Shown in pieces: positions 45,274-54,248 of a stretch of 64,000 bases of DNA. Origin of the DNA: Deltaproteobacteria bacterium (GTDB lineage: Bacteria; Myxococcota_A; Polyangia; GCA-2747355; JADLHG01); NCBI GenBank assembly GCA_020848905.1, contig JADLHG010000069.1:62001-126000 (forward strand), given 5' to 3'. Positions within the stretch are counted from its first letter, which is position 1. Each line of letters begins with the position of its first letter. The notes below the pieces were generated by a model. That model worked only from the letters and a program-made list of their open reading frames with translations. It was not told where the DNA came from and searched no databases. The position numbers and the translations under genes were made by a program.

Positions 45274-46020
45274 ATGATGGCACACAAACATAAATCCTCC
45301 TCGGGAGATGACCAGACTTCGGGCACGCGTCTTCCGGCGGGTTATGCGAAGCAGCTCCCCTTGCCGATGCGGGAGGCGACGGGGTGGGGCGGGAAACGCG
45401 AGGGTGCGGGGAGGAAGAAGAAGCCGGGAAGTGGGCTGCCGCATCGGGCGCGACCGCTCCTGGCCAGCCGGTTTCCGGTGCACGTCACGATGAAGATCGT
45501 GGAGGGCTTGCCGAACCTGCGGAGCAAGAAGCAGCTACGCGCGATCGAGAAGGCCTTCGTGAAGTCGGCGGGACGGTTCGGCATGAACCTCGCGCACTAT
45601 TCGATCCAGAAGAACCACCTGCACCTCGTGACGGAGGCGAAGGACCGGGGCGTGCTGATGAAGGGGCTGCGGGCGTTGGCGATTCGCCTCGCGCACGCGC
45701 TGAATGGGACTGTGGGCCGCCGGGGACGGGTCTTTCGGGATCGCTACCACCAGCACATCCTGAAGACGCCGAGCGAGGTGAAGGCGGCGTTGGCGTACGT
45801 GCTTCAGAATTCGCGCAAACATAGCGTCGCGCGCGGCAAGTGGGTACCGCGACGCGACCTGGACGCGTGCAGCTCGGCCCGCTACTTCGACGGCTGGAAG
45901 GACCTCACGCCGCTGCGCCCCGACGGAAACCCGCCGGTGCTCGAGCCGCGGACCTGGCTCCTGAAGACTGGCTGGAGGTTGCGGGGGCTGATTCCCACGA
46001 GCACCGTGCCCGGATCATAG
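45274..46020 (+). CDS. Y1-type (RAYT-like) transposase
   Basis: A 248-residue HUH nuclease of the Y1/REP-associated tyrosine transposase family. A basic N-terminus with 'GWGGKREGAGRKKK' and 'HRARPLLASRFPVHVTMKI' is typical of the group; His115 and His117 in 'NHLHLVTEA' form the HUH site and Tyr175 in 'ALAYVLQNSRKH' is the catalytic tyrosine. These enzymes act as single-strand DNA nucleases; many are single, domesticated genes rather than mobile. No clear left or right ends or second gene are seen. No ribosome site precedes the ATG, consistent with a near-leaderless mRNA. Its last six bases overlap the convergent VWA gene. The adjoining tandem repeat may be related to it. Confidence 0.85.
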   Translation: MMAHKHKSSSGDDQTSGTRLPAGYAKQLPLPMREATGWGGKREGAGRKKKPGSGLPHRARPLLASRFPVHVTMKIVEGLPNLRSKKQLRAIEKAFVKSAGRFGMNLAHYSIQKNHLHLVTEAKDRGVLMKGLRALAIRLAHALNGTVGRRGRVFRDRYHQHILKTPSEVKAALAYVLQNSRKHSVARGKWVPRRDLDACSSARYFDGWKDLTPLRPDGNPPVLEPRTWLLKTGWRLRGLIPTSTVPGS

Positions 46021-47133
46021 GGCGGGCCTGGAGGGCGGGAGGCGGGAGCGGAGCGCGTTGCCGAGCGAGGAGAGCAGGGGCCGGTAGTCGCCGCTCAGCT
46101 GGCCGCGAACGCACTTGGGCGCGAAGAGGAGCGGGGGAAAGCGTTCGAGGAGCGCGTGGATGCGGATGGCCGGGAGCGCGCCCCCCTCGAAGCAGCGACC
46201 GGTGGAGGGCAGCAGCGTCGGCTCGGTCACGTCCAGGCCCACCTCGACCGGCTCCGGAGGTCCGGCGACCGCTGCGAGGAGCAGGCGCCCGGGGGGCTTG
46301 AGCTGGCGGAAGAAACTCTCGTACTCGGCGATCGCCACGAGCCAGTCGCCGACGGGTCGGCAGCCATGCCGCGGGCCGATTTTGGAGCGATCGTTCACAT
46401 CGCACCAGATGCCGAACTCGAAGCAGCGGAAGCCGGAGAGAGGCCCCAGCGGATCGGTCAGGCCGGCGGGCACGGGGCGGTAGAGCTCGGTCTTCGCGGC
46501 GGAGCAGTCGTCCTCGTCGGTGACGAAGAGCACGGCGAGGAGCGCCCCGGGGCGGAGAAAGCCCGGGTTCACGCGGCGGGCCGGGTCGAGCGCGCGGCGC
46601 GCGGCCTCGAGGGGCTGCTCGAACTCGCAGCCGCCGTTGCCGAGGGCGAGCTGGCAACGGAAGGCCTGCGCGAGCTTCTCGAGCTCGGGTTCGGGACCCG
46701 GCACGTTGCTCTTGCCGGCCACGAGCTCGACGTACGGGGCCTCGAGCTTCGGGCAGCCCTGCCTCGAGGCCGGCGGCCGGAGCTTGCCGCCGTCGCCGCC
46801 GACGCGCTCGCACGTGCCGAGGCGGTAGGGCCCGGCTCCGAGGTCGGCGGTGACCACCCCGAGGCGAAGATCGGGCAGATCCGCGGCGTCCTTGCCGAGC
46901 GCGTCGAGGAGCGCCGGCAGGTGCATTGCCAGGGTGTCGCGGAGTTCGTCGGTGGAGGACGAGTTGTCGGCCACGACGAGCAGATCGATCTGACGCTGCA
47001 GCGCGGGGACGTTACCCGCATCGAGGAGCGGTGCGGGTTCGGGCGCGGCGCAGGCGCAGGAAAGAATAGCGGCTGCAAGCGGAACGAAGGTGTGAGTGAA
47101 ACCGTCAGAGCGGTGCGGCGCGTGAGTCCCCAT
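46015..47133 (-). CDS. VWA-like lipoprotein
   Basis: A 372-residue secreted protein with signal peptide 'FVPLAAAILSCAC' and a lipid-attachment Cys. A von Willebrand A-like domain carries a DxSxS metal site in 'LLVVADNSSSTDELRD', then 'LRLGVVTADLGAG' and 'AVLFVTDEDDCS'. Several cysteine pairs ('CERVGG', 'CPKLEAPY', 'CQLALGNGGC', 'CFEFGIWCDVND') suggest disulfides. The ATG at 47133 has GGGAG six bases upstream; an ATG five codons earlier lacks one. Similar lipoproteins are numerous in myxobacteria, with unknown function. Its end overlaps the transposase gene by 6 bases. Confidence 0.78.
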   Translation of the reverse strand: MGTHAPHRSDGFTHTFVPLAAAILSCACAAPEPAPLLDAGNVPALQRQIDLLVVADNSSSTDELRDTLAMHLPALLDALGKDAADLPDLRLGVVTADLGAGPYRLGTCERVGGDGGKLRPPASRQGCPKLEAPYVELVAGKSNVPGPEPELEKLAQAFRCQLALGNGGCEFEQPLEAARRALDPARRVNPGFLRPGALLAVLFVTDEDDCSAAKTELYRPVPAGLTDPLGPLSGFRCFEFGIWCDVNDRSKIGPRHGCRPVGDWLVAIAEYESFFRQLKPPGRLLLAAVAGPPEPVEVGLDVTEPTLLPSTGRCFEGGALPAIRIHALLERFPPLLFAPKCVRGQLSGDYRPLLSSLGNALRSRLPPSRPAL

Positions 47134-47224
47134 GCGTGTCTCCCCCATGCATGACGCGAGTATGGCATGCAGGGGGTCGCTTCGTCACCGAGGCTGCGTG
47201 ACTTCGGCGCTCTAGGGGGTGTCC

Positions 47225-47638
47225 CTAGCCCTTGTCGAGCGGGTAGAGCTCCTTTTCCTCTTTGGCGATCCGGTCCCCGAGGGCGGCGAAGATCTTCTTG
47301 GACTCGGCGATGAAGCCGTTGGCGTCGGCCTGAATGGCCTTCGCCGTGAGCCACTTACCGTTGTAGTCGCTGAAGGCCTTGCCGAGTCCGCCGACCTCGT
47401 CCAGGAAGCGTTTTGCCGTCGCCACGACCTTGCTATCGGTGCTGGCCAGCAGGCGCGGATAGAAGGACTTGTCCTCCATGGCGAGGTGGACGCTCAGCTT
47501 GCCTGCGAAGGCCGAGAGCTGCTTGCGGATCGTCTCCGCATCCGTGGCCACTTTTGCGGGGACCAGCGAGGCCGACATCTCCTTCGCCAGGTCCAGCAGC
47601 TCGCGGTGCACTTTTACCAGGTTGTCCGTGATGGCCAT
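47225..47638 (-). CDS. Hemerythrin-like protein
   Basis: A 137-residue protein with the four-helix hemerythrin pattern: His11 in 'VKVHRELLDL', 'HLAMEDKSFYP' (His and Glu/Asp ligands near residue 51), and a C-terminal helix with 'KEEKELYPLDKG'. Such proteins bind a di-iron centre and take part in oxygen or nitric-oxide response, or repair of iron clusters. The ATG at 47638 has GGAGAG about five bases upstream. It is single and divergent from the chemosensory operon; a short dyad lies in its upstream region at 47668-47678. Confidence 0.85.
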   Translation of the reverse strand: MAITDNLVKVHRELLDLAKEMSASLVPAKVATDAETIRKQLSAFAGKLSVHLAMEDKSFYPRLLASTDSKVVATAKRFLDEVGGLGKAFSDYNGKWLTAKAIQADANGFIAESKKIFAALGDRIAKEEKELYPLDKG

Positions 47639-47975
47639 TCCGCTCTCCTTGGATGGATCTTCAGTGACGCAACTTGCGCGACACTTTTTCGTGCCTGTAA
47701 CATCCGACGCAGGATCGCAGACGCGGCGGCGATCGGTCAAGGATCGTCGGCCGAGATCGTGAGGTGGCCGAAGTAGTTGGGCGCGCACATCAGGGCCGCG
47801 TTTCTCGACGGGGGCGGCTTCTCTTGATTAGGTACCCAAAGGAATTGTGACTGGCGGCTGGGCCACTCAAGAATCGGAGGACCTGGTCGATGATGGATAC
47901 ATCGGAAGCGAGGGGGCGCCTCCGTGGAGAGTGTATTGCTGGAAATCCTGGGGGGGAGATGGCAGGGAGACGCCA
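47639..47975. promoter_or_regulatory. Divergent control region between hemerythrin and chemosensory operon
   Basis: This 337-base gap holds no gene I accept. CGCAA-C-TTGCG (47668-47678) is a perfect 5-base dyad 30 bases upstream of the hemerythrin ATG and could be a regulator site. AT-richer sequence at 47821-47850 (TTGATT at 47824-47829, TTGTGA at 47845-47850) may carry the chemosensory promoter, but no -10 box is convincing. Confidence 0.3.
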
Positions 47976-49442
47976 ATGGCTGCGGATCATCCGGACGGGA
48001 CGAGCCCCGACATCAAACCATCCAAGCCCCGCAGCCCCCGCGGCAAGGCCAGAGGGGCCGGAGGCCCCGGTGACGGGGGAAACGGCAACGGCCGCTCGGG
48101 AGCTGCGGATGCGCTTCGCGCCGAACTAGAGGACGCACGGGCCTGCCATCGGCTGCTCGTCGCACTGGTCGGGGCCATCGATGACGCTTCGGCGGCCGAC
48201 GACGCGGCCCACGCGGCGCTTGACGCGCTGCGGAGCGCCTTCGGCTGGGCCTATGGAACCTACTGGTCCCTAGAGGCCCAGGACGGCCGATTGACCCCCA
48301 AGATCGAGTCGGGCAGCGTCCACGACTCCTTCCGCCGCGCCACGCTCTCGTCGGCCTTCCGGCTCGGCCAGGGGCTTCCCGGCCTGGCCTGGCGAGACCG
48401 CGACGTGGTCGTTGTCGAGGGCGTGTCGTCGTTGATCGGGCACGACCGCGTTGACGCGGCGCGCGAGGCAGGCCTCCTCTCGGCCACCTGCGTGCCACTC
48501 ATGCGCGGCGGCGAGGTCGTGGGGGTGCTGGAGTGCTTCAGCAGCGAGGGAGAGGCGGTCTCCGGAGCACGGCGGGAGACGCTGCGGAGCGTCGGACGCA
48601 TCGTCTCCGCGTGTCTCGGGCGCTTCGAGGCCCGCGAACGGGCCGAGAGCTCCCAGGGGCGGGTCAAAGAGGCGTCGGTCAAGCTCGGAGAGGCCGCGGG
48701 ACAGCTGGTCCAGGCGGCGAATCAGCTCGCGGACCGCGCCTCGCACACCTCGGCGCAGGCGAGCATGGTGGTTTCCGCGGCGGAGGAGATCCAGGGCAAC
48801 CTGGCCTCCGTCGCCAGCGCGGCCGAGGAGATGAGCGCCTCGGTCCGGGAGATCGCGTCGAACGCGAGCGAGTCGGCGCGGACCTCGCGCCAGGCCAAGG
48901 AGCTGGCCACGGGGGCGAACACCACCGTGCAAGCGCTCAGCGTGAGCTCGGCTGCCATCGGTAAGGTGACGAAGGTCATCAGCACCATCGCCCAGCAGAC
49001 GAATCTGCTCGCTCTCAACGCCACGATTGAAGCGGCCCGGGCGGGCGAGGCGGGCAAGGGCTTCGCCGTGGTGGCCAACGAGGTGAAAGAGCTGGCCAAG
49101 GAGACCGCCCGCGCCACGGAGGAGATCGCGCAGCAGATCGAGACCATTCAGGCCGACACGGCCAAGAGCGTCGCGGCGATCAGCGACATCGTCCGTATCA
49201 TCGAGTCGATCGACGCGCACTCGTCGTCCATCGCCGCCTCGGTGGAAGAGCAAGCGGCCACGGTGGGACAGATCGCGCGCCACGCGTCCGAGGTTTCTGC
49301 GGGAGTGTCCGCCGTGGTGGACGTGATCTCGGGGGTGGCGGAGGCGGCTCGAGACTCCGAGAACCAGGCGGCCGTGGCGCAGAGCGGCGCGGTGGGGGTG
49401 GAGGAGCTGGCAGAAGGGCTCCGAGCGGCAGCACTGCAGTAG
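47976..49442 (+). CDS. Soluble methyl-accepting chemotaxis protein with GAF domain
   Basis: A 488-residue cytoplasmic receptor with no membrane segment. Residues about 55-210 form a GAF-like sensor ('[16 protein letters not shown]', '[19 protein letters not shown]', '[20 protein letters not shown]'). The rest is a long coiled coil with the conserved signalling tip '[20 protein letters not shown]' continuing '[18 protein letters not shown]'. There is no C-terminal CheR-docking pentapeptide. The ATG at 47976 has GGGAGA about five bases upstream. It opens the nine-gene chemosensory operon and is likely to be its dedicated receptor, sensing a cytoplasmic ligand, redox state or light through the GAF domain; the ligand is unknown. 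Confidence 0.9.
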   Translation: MAADHPDGTSPDIKPSKPRSPRGKARGAGGPGDGGNGNGRSGAADALRAELEDARACHRLLVALVGAIDDASAADDAAHAALDALRSAFGWAYGTYWSLEAQDGRLTPKIESGSVHDSFRRATLSSAFRLGQGLPGLAWRDRDVVVVEGVSSLIGHDRVDAAREAGLLSATCVPLMRGGEVVGVLECFSSEGEAVSGARRETLRSVGRIVSACLGRFEARERAESSQGRVKEASVKLGEAAGQLVQAANQLADRASHTSAQASMVVSAAEEIQGNLASVASAAEEMSASVREIASNASESARTSRQAKELATGANTTVQALSVSSAAIGKVTKVISTIAQQTNLLALNATIEAARAGEAGKGFAVVANEVKELAKETARATEEIAQQIETIQADTAKSVAAISDIVRIIESIDAHSSSIAASVEEQAATVGQIARHASEVSAGVSAVVDVISGVAEAARDSENQAAVAQSGAVGVEELAEGLRAAALQ

Positions 49443-49466
49443 AGGCTTCGGGGGACTTGGACGGAC

Positions 49467-50591
49467 GTGTGGCCCCAGATGCGAGGCGTGCAGCTGCGTA
49501 CCGACGGGAACATCAGTGCGAGACCCCCGGGGCCGCTGCGCGTGCTCGTGGTCGACGACGACCCCGTCTACCGAAACATCGTCTCCCGCACCCTCTCCCG
49601 ACTCGCGCAGGTAGAAGTAGTGGCGGGCGTCGGCACCATCGCGCAGGCCCAGGCGCGCCTCGCGCAAGGGGGGATCGACCTCGTGTCCCTGGACGTGGTC
49701 CTGCGAGACGAGTCCGGGCTCGACCTCCTGCGCTGGATCCGGCAGCACCATCCGGGGGTCCCGACGGTGCTGGTGACCGGAGGGAGCGGGACGGGGGTCA
49801 CGACTTCGGTGGACGCGCTGCTCATCGGAGCGGCGGCCCTGGTCCTCAAGCCGAGCGGGGCGAGCGCGGCGCAAGAGCTCAGCACCGCGCTCGAACGCGT
49901 CGTCGACGCGGTTCGCTCGTCGCTCGTGACCAGCACCGTGGCGCCGCCGAGGGAGCGAATCGAGGTGCCGCCGCCGCGCACCGCGCACTTCGCGATGCGG
50001 CGGGAGCTCGTCGCCGTCGGGGCGTCGACCGGCGGGCCCCCTGTGCTGGTGGAGTTTCTGAAGCGGCTCCCACCAGCGTTCAGCGTACCGGTGGTGATCA
50101 CCCAGCACATGCCGTCCCTGCACGTGCCGTACTTCGCGGAGCTCCTCGCCAAGCAGAGCGGGCGCCGCGTGGTGCTCGCGCGCCACAGCGACCCCGTGGA
50201 GCCAAGTACGGTCTACCTGGCCTGCGGAGGGCTGCACCTCACCGTGGCGCGGCGCGCGAACCTCCTCGTCCTGCAGCAGGACCAGGGTCCAGAGGAGCAC
50301 AACTGCCGTCCGGCGGTGGACCCGCTCTTCCGGTCGGTGGCCGCGGCCTGCGGGTCGGCGTCGGTGGCGGTGCTCATGACGGGGATGGGAACCGATGGCG
50401 CGGCGGGCGCGGTGGTGCTCCGCGCGAAGGGGGCTCCGGTGGTCGTGCAGGACCAGGCGAGCAGCGTGGTGTGGGGGATGCCGGGGGCCGCGGTAGCCGC
50501 GGGTGGCGCCGACGCGGTGGCGCCGGGGCCAGAGCTCGCGAACTGGGTGGTGAAGTGGACCTCCGGACACAAGCAGCACGGGAAAGGATAG
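49467..50591 (+). CDS. cheB: CheB receptor methylesterase with receiver domain
   Basis: A 374-residue CheB. An N-terminal receiver domain ('VLVVDDDPVYRNIVSRTLSR', phospho-Asp in 'LVSLDVVLRDESG') is joined by a linker to the esterase domain with the catalytic triad: Ser in 'VGASTGGPPV', His in 'ITQHMPSLHV' and Asp in 'LMTGMGTDGAAG'. It removes methyl groups from the receptor for adaptation. The GTG at 49467 is used here; the ATG at 49479 is equally possible since neither has a strong ribosome site. It lies 24 bases after the receptor gene. Confidence 0.95.
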   Translation: MWPQMRGVQLRTDGNISARPPGPLRVLVVDDDPVYRNIVSRTLSRLAQVEVVAGVGTIAQAQARLAQGGIDLVSLDVVLRDESGLDLLRWIRQHHPGVPTVLVTGGSGTGVTTSVDALLIGAAALVLKPSGASAAQELSTALERVVDAVRSSLVTSTVAPPRERIEVPPPRTAHFAMRRELVAVGASTGGPPVLVEFLKRLPPAFSVPVVITQHMPSLHVPYFAELLAKQSGRRVVLARHSDPVEPSTVYLACGGLHLTVARRANLLVLQQDQGPEEHNCRPAVDPLFRSVAAACGSASVAVLMTGMGTDGAAGAVVLRAKGAPVVVQDQASSVVWGMPGAAVAAGGADAVAPGPELANWVVKWTSGHKQHGKG

Positions 50592-50598
50592 CCGGTCC

Positions 50599-53397
50599 AT
50601 GAGCGGAAGCGGCGACGGCAAGAGCAACCTCCCCGAGCGCGACCCGGAGACCCTCGAGCTCTTCGTGGAGGAATCGCTCGAGGCGCTGACGCGGGTGGAG
50701 AAGCTCCTCCTTGCGGCCGAAGGGGGACAGGCCCCGACGAACCTGATGGCCAGCCTCTTTCGCGACATCCACACCATCAAGGGCACGTCCGGCTTTCTTG
50801 CGCTCACGCGCATCCTCTCGCTTTCGCACGTGGCGGAGGATCTCCTGTCGCGGCTCCGCGACGAGGAGCTCGAGCCGCGGCCGGCGCACTTCAGCTTGCT
50901 CATGTCCGTCTCCGACGTCCTCCGGCGCATGATCGAGCGCGTGAAGGCCACGGGCGACGAGGGCGACGAGGACGTCGAGCCGCTGGTGGAGAAGCTGAAG
51001 GCCACGCTGAAGGAGGGTGGCGCGGCTATCGCGCCCGGCGGCGTGGGTGGGACGCCCGCGTTCCAGGAGGGCGAGTTCGAGGCGCCACAAGTGCCGAAGC
51101 TGGGCGAGGTGCTGGCGACCCGGCACGGCGTGACGCCGGAGCAGCTCGAGAGCGCGCTCGCGGCGCAGCGAGAGCTCCAGGCGGCGGTGCCCAAGCTGGG
51201 CGAGCTCCTCGTCGCGCAGCACGTGGTGACTCCGGCCCAGCTCGATCAGGCGCTCGAGCAGCAGCAGAGCGCCCGCCAGGAGGCCGAGCGCGCCAAGGCC
51301 GAGTCGAGCGACGGCACGGTGCGCGTGAACGTGGCGGTGCTCGATCGGTTGATGAACCTGATCGGGGAGCTCGTGCTCGCGCGCAACCAGATGGTGCAGA
51401 TCGTGCGCGCGGTGCGCGACACCAACTCCCACGCGCAGGCCGCCTGTCACCGGCTGAGCCTCGTGACCTCGGACCTGCAGGAGCAGGTGATGAAGACCCG
51501 CATGCAGCCGGTAGCGCGGGTCTTCGAGCGCATCCCGCGCATGGTGCGCGACCTCTGCCAGCAGACGGGCAAGCAGGTCACGACCCAGGTTGAGGGGACG
51601 GCCACCGAGATCGACAAGGCGCTCGTCGAGGCGATCCGCGACCCGGTGATGCACATCGTGCGGAACGCTATCGACCACGGTATCGAGGTCCCCGAGCGGC
51701 GCCTCGCCGCGGGCAAGGCCCCGGGTGGACGCCTCTGCGTGCGCGCCTCCCACGAGGGGGGGATGGTGACCATCGAGGTCGAGGACGATGGCCGCGGGAT
51801 GGACGCGAAGGCGCTCCGAGCCCACGCGGTCCGCAAGGGGCTCCTGCGCGCGGCGGAGGCGGATCAACTGAGCGAGCGGGAGGCGCTCGAGCTGATCTTT
51901 CGCCCCGGGTTTTCGACCGCGGAGAAGGTCACCGACATCTCCGGCCGCGGCGTGGGCATGGATGTGGTGCGCACGCACGTCGAGCGGGCGGGCGGGCAGG
52001 TCGAGCTGGAATCCGTCCTCGGCAAGGGGTCGGTCATCCGGCTCAAGATGCCGCTGACGCTAGCCATCATCCCCGCCCTCCTGGTCAAGACCGGGGGCCA
52101 GCGCTTCGCCATCCCCCAGGTGAACCTGCTCGAGCTCGTCTATCTGAACGAGGAGCAGGCGCGCGCGAGGATCGAGACCGTCCGCGGCGCGCCGATCTAC
52201 CGCCTCCGCGGAGAGATCCTGCCCCTGGTCGACCTCTCGGAGGTCCTGCGCCTCGGCCCGGGGGGCCTGCGCGCGGCGGTCGGCGGGGTGAACGTGGTCG
52301 TGGTGGCCGTGGGGAGCCGGCGCTACGGCCTGGTGGTCTCCGAGATCCACGACACCGAGGAGATCGTGATCAAGCCGCTCCACGGGCAGCTCAAGCGGCT
52401 GACCTGCTACTCGGGGGCGACGGTGCTCGGGGACGGCGGCGTGGCGCTGATCCTCGAGGTGGCCGGGATCGCCGGCATGGCGGGGATCGACCTCTCGACG
52501 CAGAAGCGTGCGGCGACTGCGGCGCAGGCGAACGCCAAGCGTCAGGCCGCGGCGCGGCAACCGTACATCGTCTTCTCCGCGGGGGAGGGGACGCCCTGCG
52601 CGGTGCCGCTGGCCATGGTGGCCCGCCTCGAGCATCTGCCCGCCAGCAGCTTCGAGCGCGTGGGCGGTAGCGAAGTGGTGCAGTACCGCCAGACGATCAT
52701 GCCCATCATGCGCCCCGAGGCGCTGCTCCCCATCGGGCAGAGCATCGAGCCGGCCGGTCCCGAGCAACCGCTCATCGTCTTCGACTTCGGCCAGATGGTG
52801 GGGATGGCCGTGAACCGTATCGTGGACATCGTGGAGCTCGAGCTGGACGACGAAGTAGGCCGCGACGCGACCCCGTTTACCCTCGGGCGGGTGGTGGTCT
52901 TCGGTCGCACGACGCTCCTGCTCGACGTCTTCCGGCTCGCGCGCGAGCTCGTCCCCACCTTCGTCGAGGAGCGGCGTGGGAACTCAGCCGCGAGGCCGCA
53001 GCGGATCCTCGTGGTGGACGATTCGAACGCCATGCGCGCCGCCCTCACCGGGTATCTGCGCGCCACGGGGCTCGAGGTGGTGGACGTCGGGAGCGGCGAG
53101 GCGGCCCTGAAGGCCCTGCGGGCGCAGCAAGACCACCGCTTCGACGCGGTGGTCACGGACCTGGAGATGCCGGGGGTCGACGGCTACACGGTGCTCGCCT
53201 CGGCGCACAAGGAACATCCCACGCTGCCGGTCTTCGTCTGGACCAGGCACGACGACCCGGCGATGGAGCGGCGCGTGATGTCCGCAGGAGCCCGGGCTTG
53301 CGTCCATAAGCTCCGGCGGGAGGAACTCCTCGAAGCGTTCGAGGCCCATGGGATTACCGCACCGCGCAAGCGCGCGTCCGACCTGGGGAGGTTCTAG
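50599..53397 (+). CDS. cheA: Hybrid CheA histidine kinase with tandem MshEN-like motifs and two CheW-like domains
   Basis: A 932-residue CheA. Hpt domain with His58 in 'RDIHTIKGTSGF'; a linker with two 24-residue MshEN-like motifs at residues 167-190 and 199-222; dimerisation helices ('LDRLMNLIGELVLARNQMVQ'); ATPase domain ('VMHIVRNAIDHGIE', 'VEDDGRGMDAKALR', 'GRGVGMDVVRTHVERAGGQV'); a CheW-like domain ('IPALLVKTGGQRFAIPQVNL'), a second CheW-like domain near 650-790 ('YIVFSAGEGTPCAVPLAMVA'), and a C-terminal receiver with Asp854 in 'VVTDLEMPGVDGY'. No ordinary P2 domain is seen. The start lies 7 bases after cheB. It should phosphorylate its own receiver, CheY, CheB and possibly the tandem receiver protein. 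Confidence 0.95.
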   Translation: MSGSGDGKSNLPERDPETLELFVEESLEALTRVEKLLLAAEGGQAPTNLMASLFRDIHTIKGTSGFLALTRILSLSHVAEDLLSRLRDEELEPRPAHFSLLMSVSDVLRRMIERVKATGDEGDEDVEPLVEKLKATLKEGGAAIAPGGVGGTPAFQEGEFEAPQVPKLGEVLATRHGVTPEQLESALAAQRELQAAVPKLGELLVAQHVVTPAQLDQALEQQQSARQEAERAKAESSDGTVRVNVAVLDRLMNLIGELVLARNQMVQIVRAVRDTNSHAQAACHRLSLVTSDLQEQVMKTRMQPVARVFERIPRMVRDLCQQTGKQVTTQVEGTATEIDKALVEAIRDPVMHIVRNAIDHGIEVPERRLAAGKAPGGRLCVRASHEGGMVTIEVEDDGRGMDAKALRAHAVRKGLLRAAEADQLSEREALELIFRPGFSTAEKVTDISGRGVGMDVVRTHVERAGGQVELESVLGKGSVIRLKMPLTLAIIPALLVKTGGQRFAIPQVNLLELVYLNEEQARARIETVRGAPIYRLRGEILPLVDLSEVLRLGPGGLRAAVGGVNVVVVAVGSRRYGLVVSEIHDTEEIVIKPLHGQLKRLTCYSGATVLGDGGVALILEVAGIAGMAGIDLSTQKRAATAAQANAKRQAAARQPYIVFSAGEGTPCAVPLAMVARLEHLPASSFERVGGSEVVQYRQTIMPIMRPEALLPIGQSIEPAGPEQPLIVFDFGQMVGMAVNRIVDIVELELDDEVGRDATPFTLGRVVVFGRTTLLLDVFRLARELVPTFVEERRGNSAARPQRILVVDDSNAMRAALTGYLRATGLEVVDVGSGEAALKALRAQQDHRFDAVVTDLEMPGVDGYTVLASAHKEHPTLPVFVWTRHDDPAMERRVMSAGARACVHKLRREELLEAFEAHGITAPRKRASDLGRF

Positions 53398-53886
53398 ATG
53401 TCGTCCAGCCTGTACGAACAGCTAGCCCGCTCCGAGGCGGGGAAGTGGGCGACCTTCTACCTGGCCGGCGAGCTCTTCGCCCTGCCCGTCGAGGACGTGC
53501 AGGAGGTGCTGATGCCGCAGCCCCTCACGCCGGTGCCGCTGGCTCCCGAGCACATCGTGGGCCTGCTGAACCTGCGCGGCCAGATCATGACCGCCATCGA
53601 CCTGCGGCGACGACTCCACTTCCCCGAGAGGGGCGAGGAGAGCGCCAGGAGCCTGCTCGTGATCAAGGCCCACGACCGGCTGATCAGCGTGGTGGTGGAT
53701 GAGATCGGGGACGTCCTGGACCTGCCGGAGGAGCGCTGGCAGCCTCCGCCCGAGACGCTCGGCGCGCAGCACCGTTCGTTCGTTTTCGGCATGTGCCCCA
53801 TAGAGCAGCAGATGGTCCTCGGCCTGCAGGTGGAGTCCATCAGCGGCGACGAGGACCGACCCCATCGAGGAGGACTCGCAGGATGA
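53398..53886 (+). CDS. cheW: CheW coupling protein
   Basis: A 162-residue CheW-type protein that links receptor and CheA in the array. Typical features are 'FYLAGELFALPVEDVQEVLM', 'HIVGLLNLRGQIMTAIDLRR' and 'SVVVDEIGDVLDLPE'. Its ATG directly follows the cheA stop, and its stop overlaps the cheY start by 4 bases, so translation is coupled. With two further CheW-like domains in CheA, this operon has three. Confidence 0.95.
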   Translation: MSSSLYEQLARSEAGKWATFYLAGELFALPVEDVQEVLMPQPLTPVPLAPEHIVGLLNLRGQIMTAIDLRRRLHFPERGEESARSLLVIKAHDRLISVVVDEIGDVLDLPEERWQPPPETLGAQHRSFVFGMCPIEQQMVLGLQVESISGDEDRPHRGGLAG

Positions 53887-54248
53887 TGGCGCTCATCGTG
53901 GACGACTCGGCCGCCATGCGGCGCATTCAGCAGAAGGCGCTGGAGTCGCTCGGGTGGCAAGTGAAGGCGGCGAGCAGCGGTGAGGAGGCGCTCGCCGCGC
54001 TCGAGGGCCTGCCGGAGTGCGTGCTCCTGCTCACCGACTGGCACATGCCCGGGATGGACGGGCTCCAGCTCGTGTCGGCGGTGCGCAAGGACCCGCGCTA
54101 CAGCAAGCTGCGCATCGTGATGGTCACCTCCGACGCGGTGCTCGACTCGGTCGAGGCGGCGCTCTCGGCTGGAGCGAACGACTTCCTGATGAAGCCCTTC
54201 ACGACCGAGGTACTGGCCGAGCGCGTGGCCGAGGTAATGCGTGGCTAG
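53883..54248 (+). CDS. cheY: CheY-like single-domain response regulator
   Basis: A 121-residue receiver protein: 'MALIVDDSAAMRRIQQKALE', phospho-Asp in 'LLLTDWHMPGMDG', Thr in 'IVMVTSDA' and Lys in 'FLMKPFTTEVL'. It has no output domain, so it acts by binding a partner. The tandem ATG at 53883/53886 overlaps the cheW stop. CheY of this type may carry the signal or serve as a phosphate sink for CheA. Confidence 0.95.
   Translation: MMALIVDDSAAMRRIQQKALESLGWQVKAASSGEEALAALEGLPECVLLLTDWHMPGMDGLQLVSAVRKDPRYSKLRIVMVTSDAVLDSVEAALSAGANDFLMKPFTTEVLAERVAEVMRG

Noticed and set aside
44850-45326. A 159-residue N-terminal extension of the S41 peptidase through the tandem repeats
   Set aside because: The extension is Arg/Pro/Ser low-complexity sequence coded by the repeat array. 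The ATG at 44849 has a strong ribosome site and begins a proper lipoprotein signal peptide.
47212-47228. CTAGGG-N5-CCCTAG hairpin at the end of the hemerythrin gene, considered as a terminator
   Set aside because: The stem is 6 bases with no T tract, and half of it includes the stop codon region; it is too weak to list as a feature.
47847-47975. An earlier GTG start for the GAF receptor at 47847
   Set aside because: The added residues are Trp/Gly/Asp-rich without resemblance to receptor N-termini. The ATG at 47976 has a better-placed ribosome site.
48270-51194. Long minus-strand open frame across the receptor, cheB and cheA
   Set aside because: It covers parts of three recognised genes on the other strand and has no recognisable domain.
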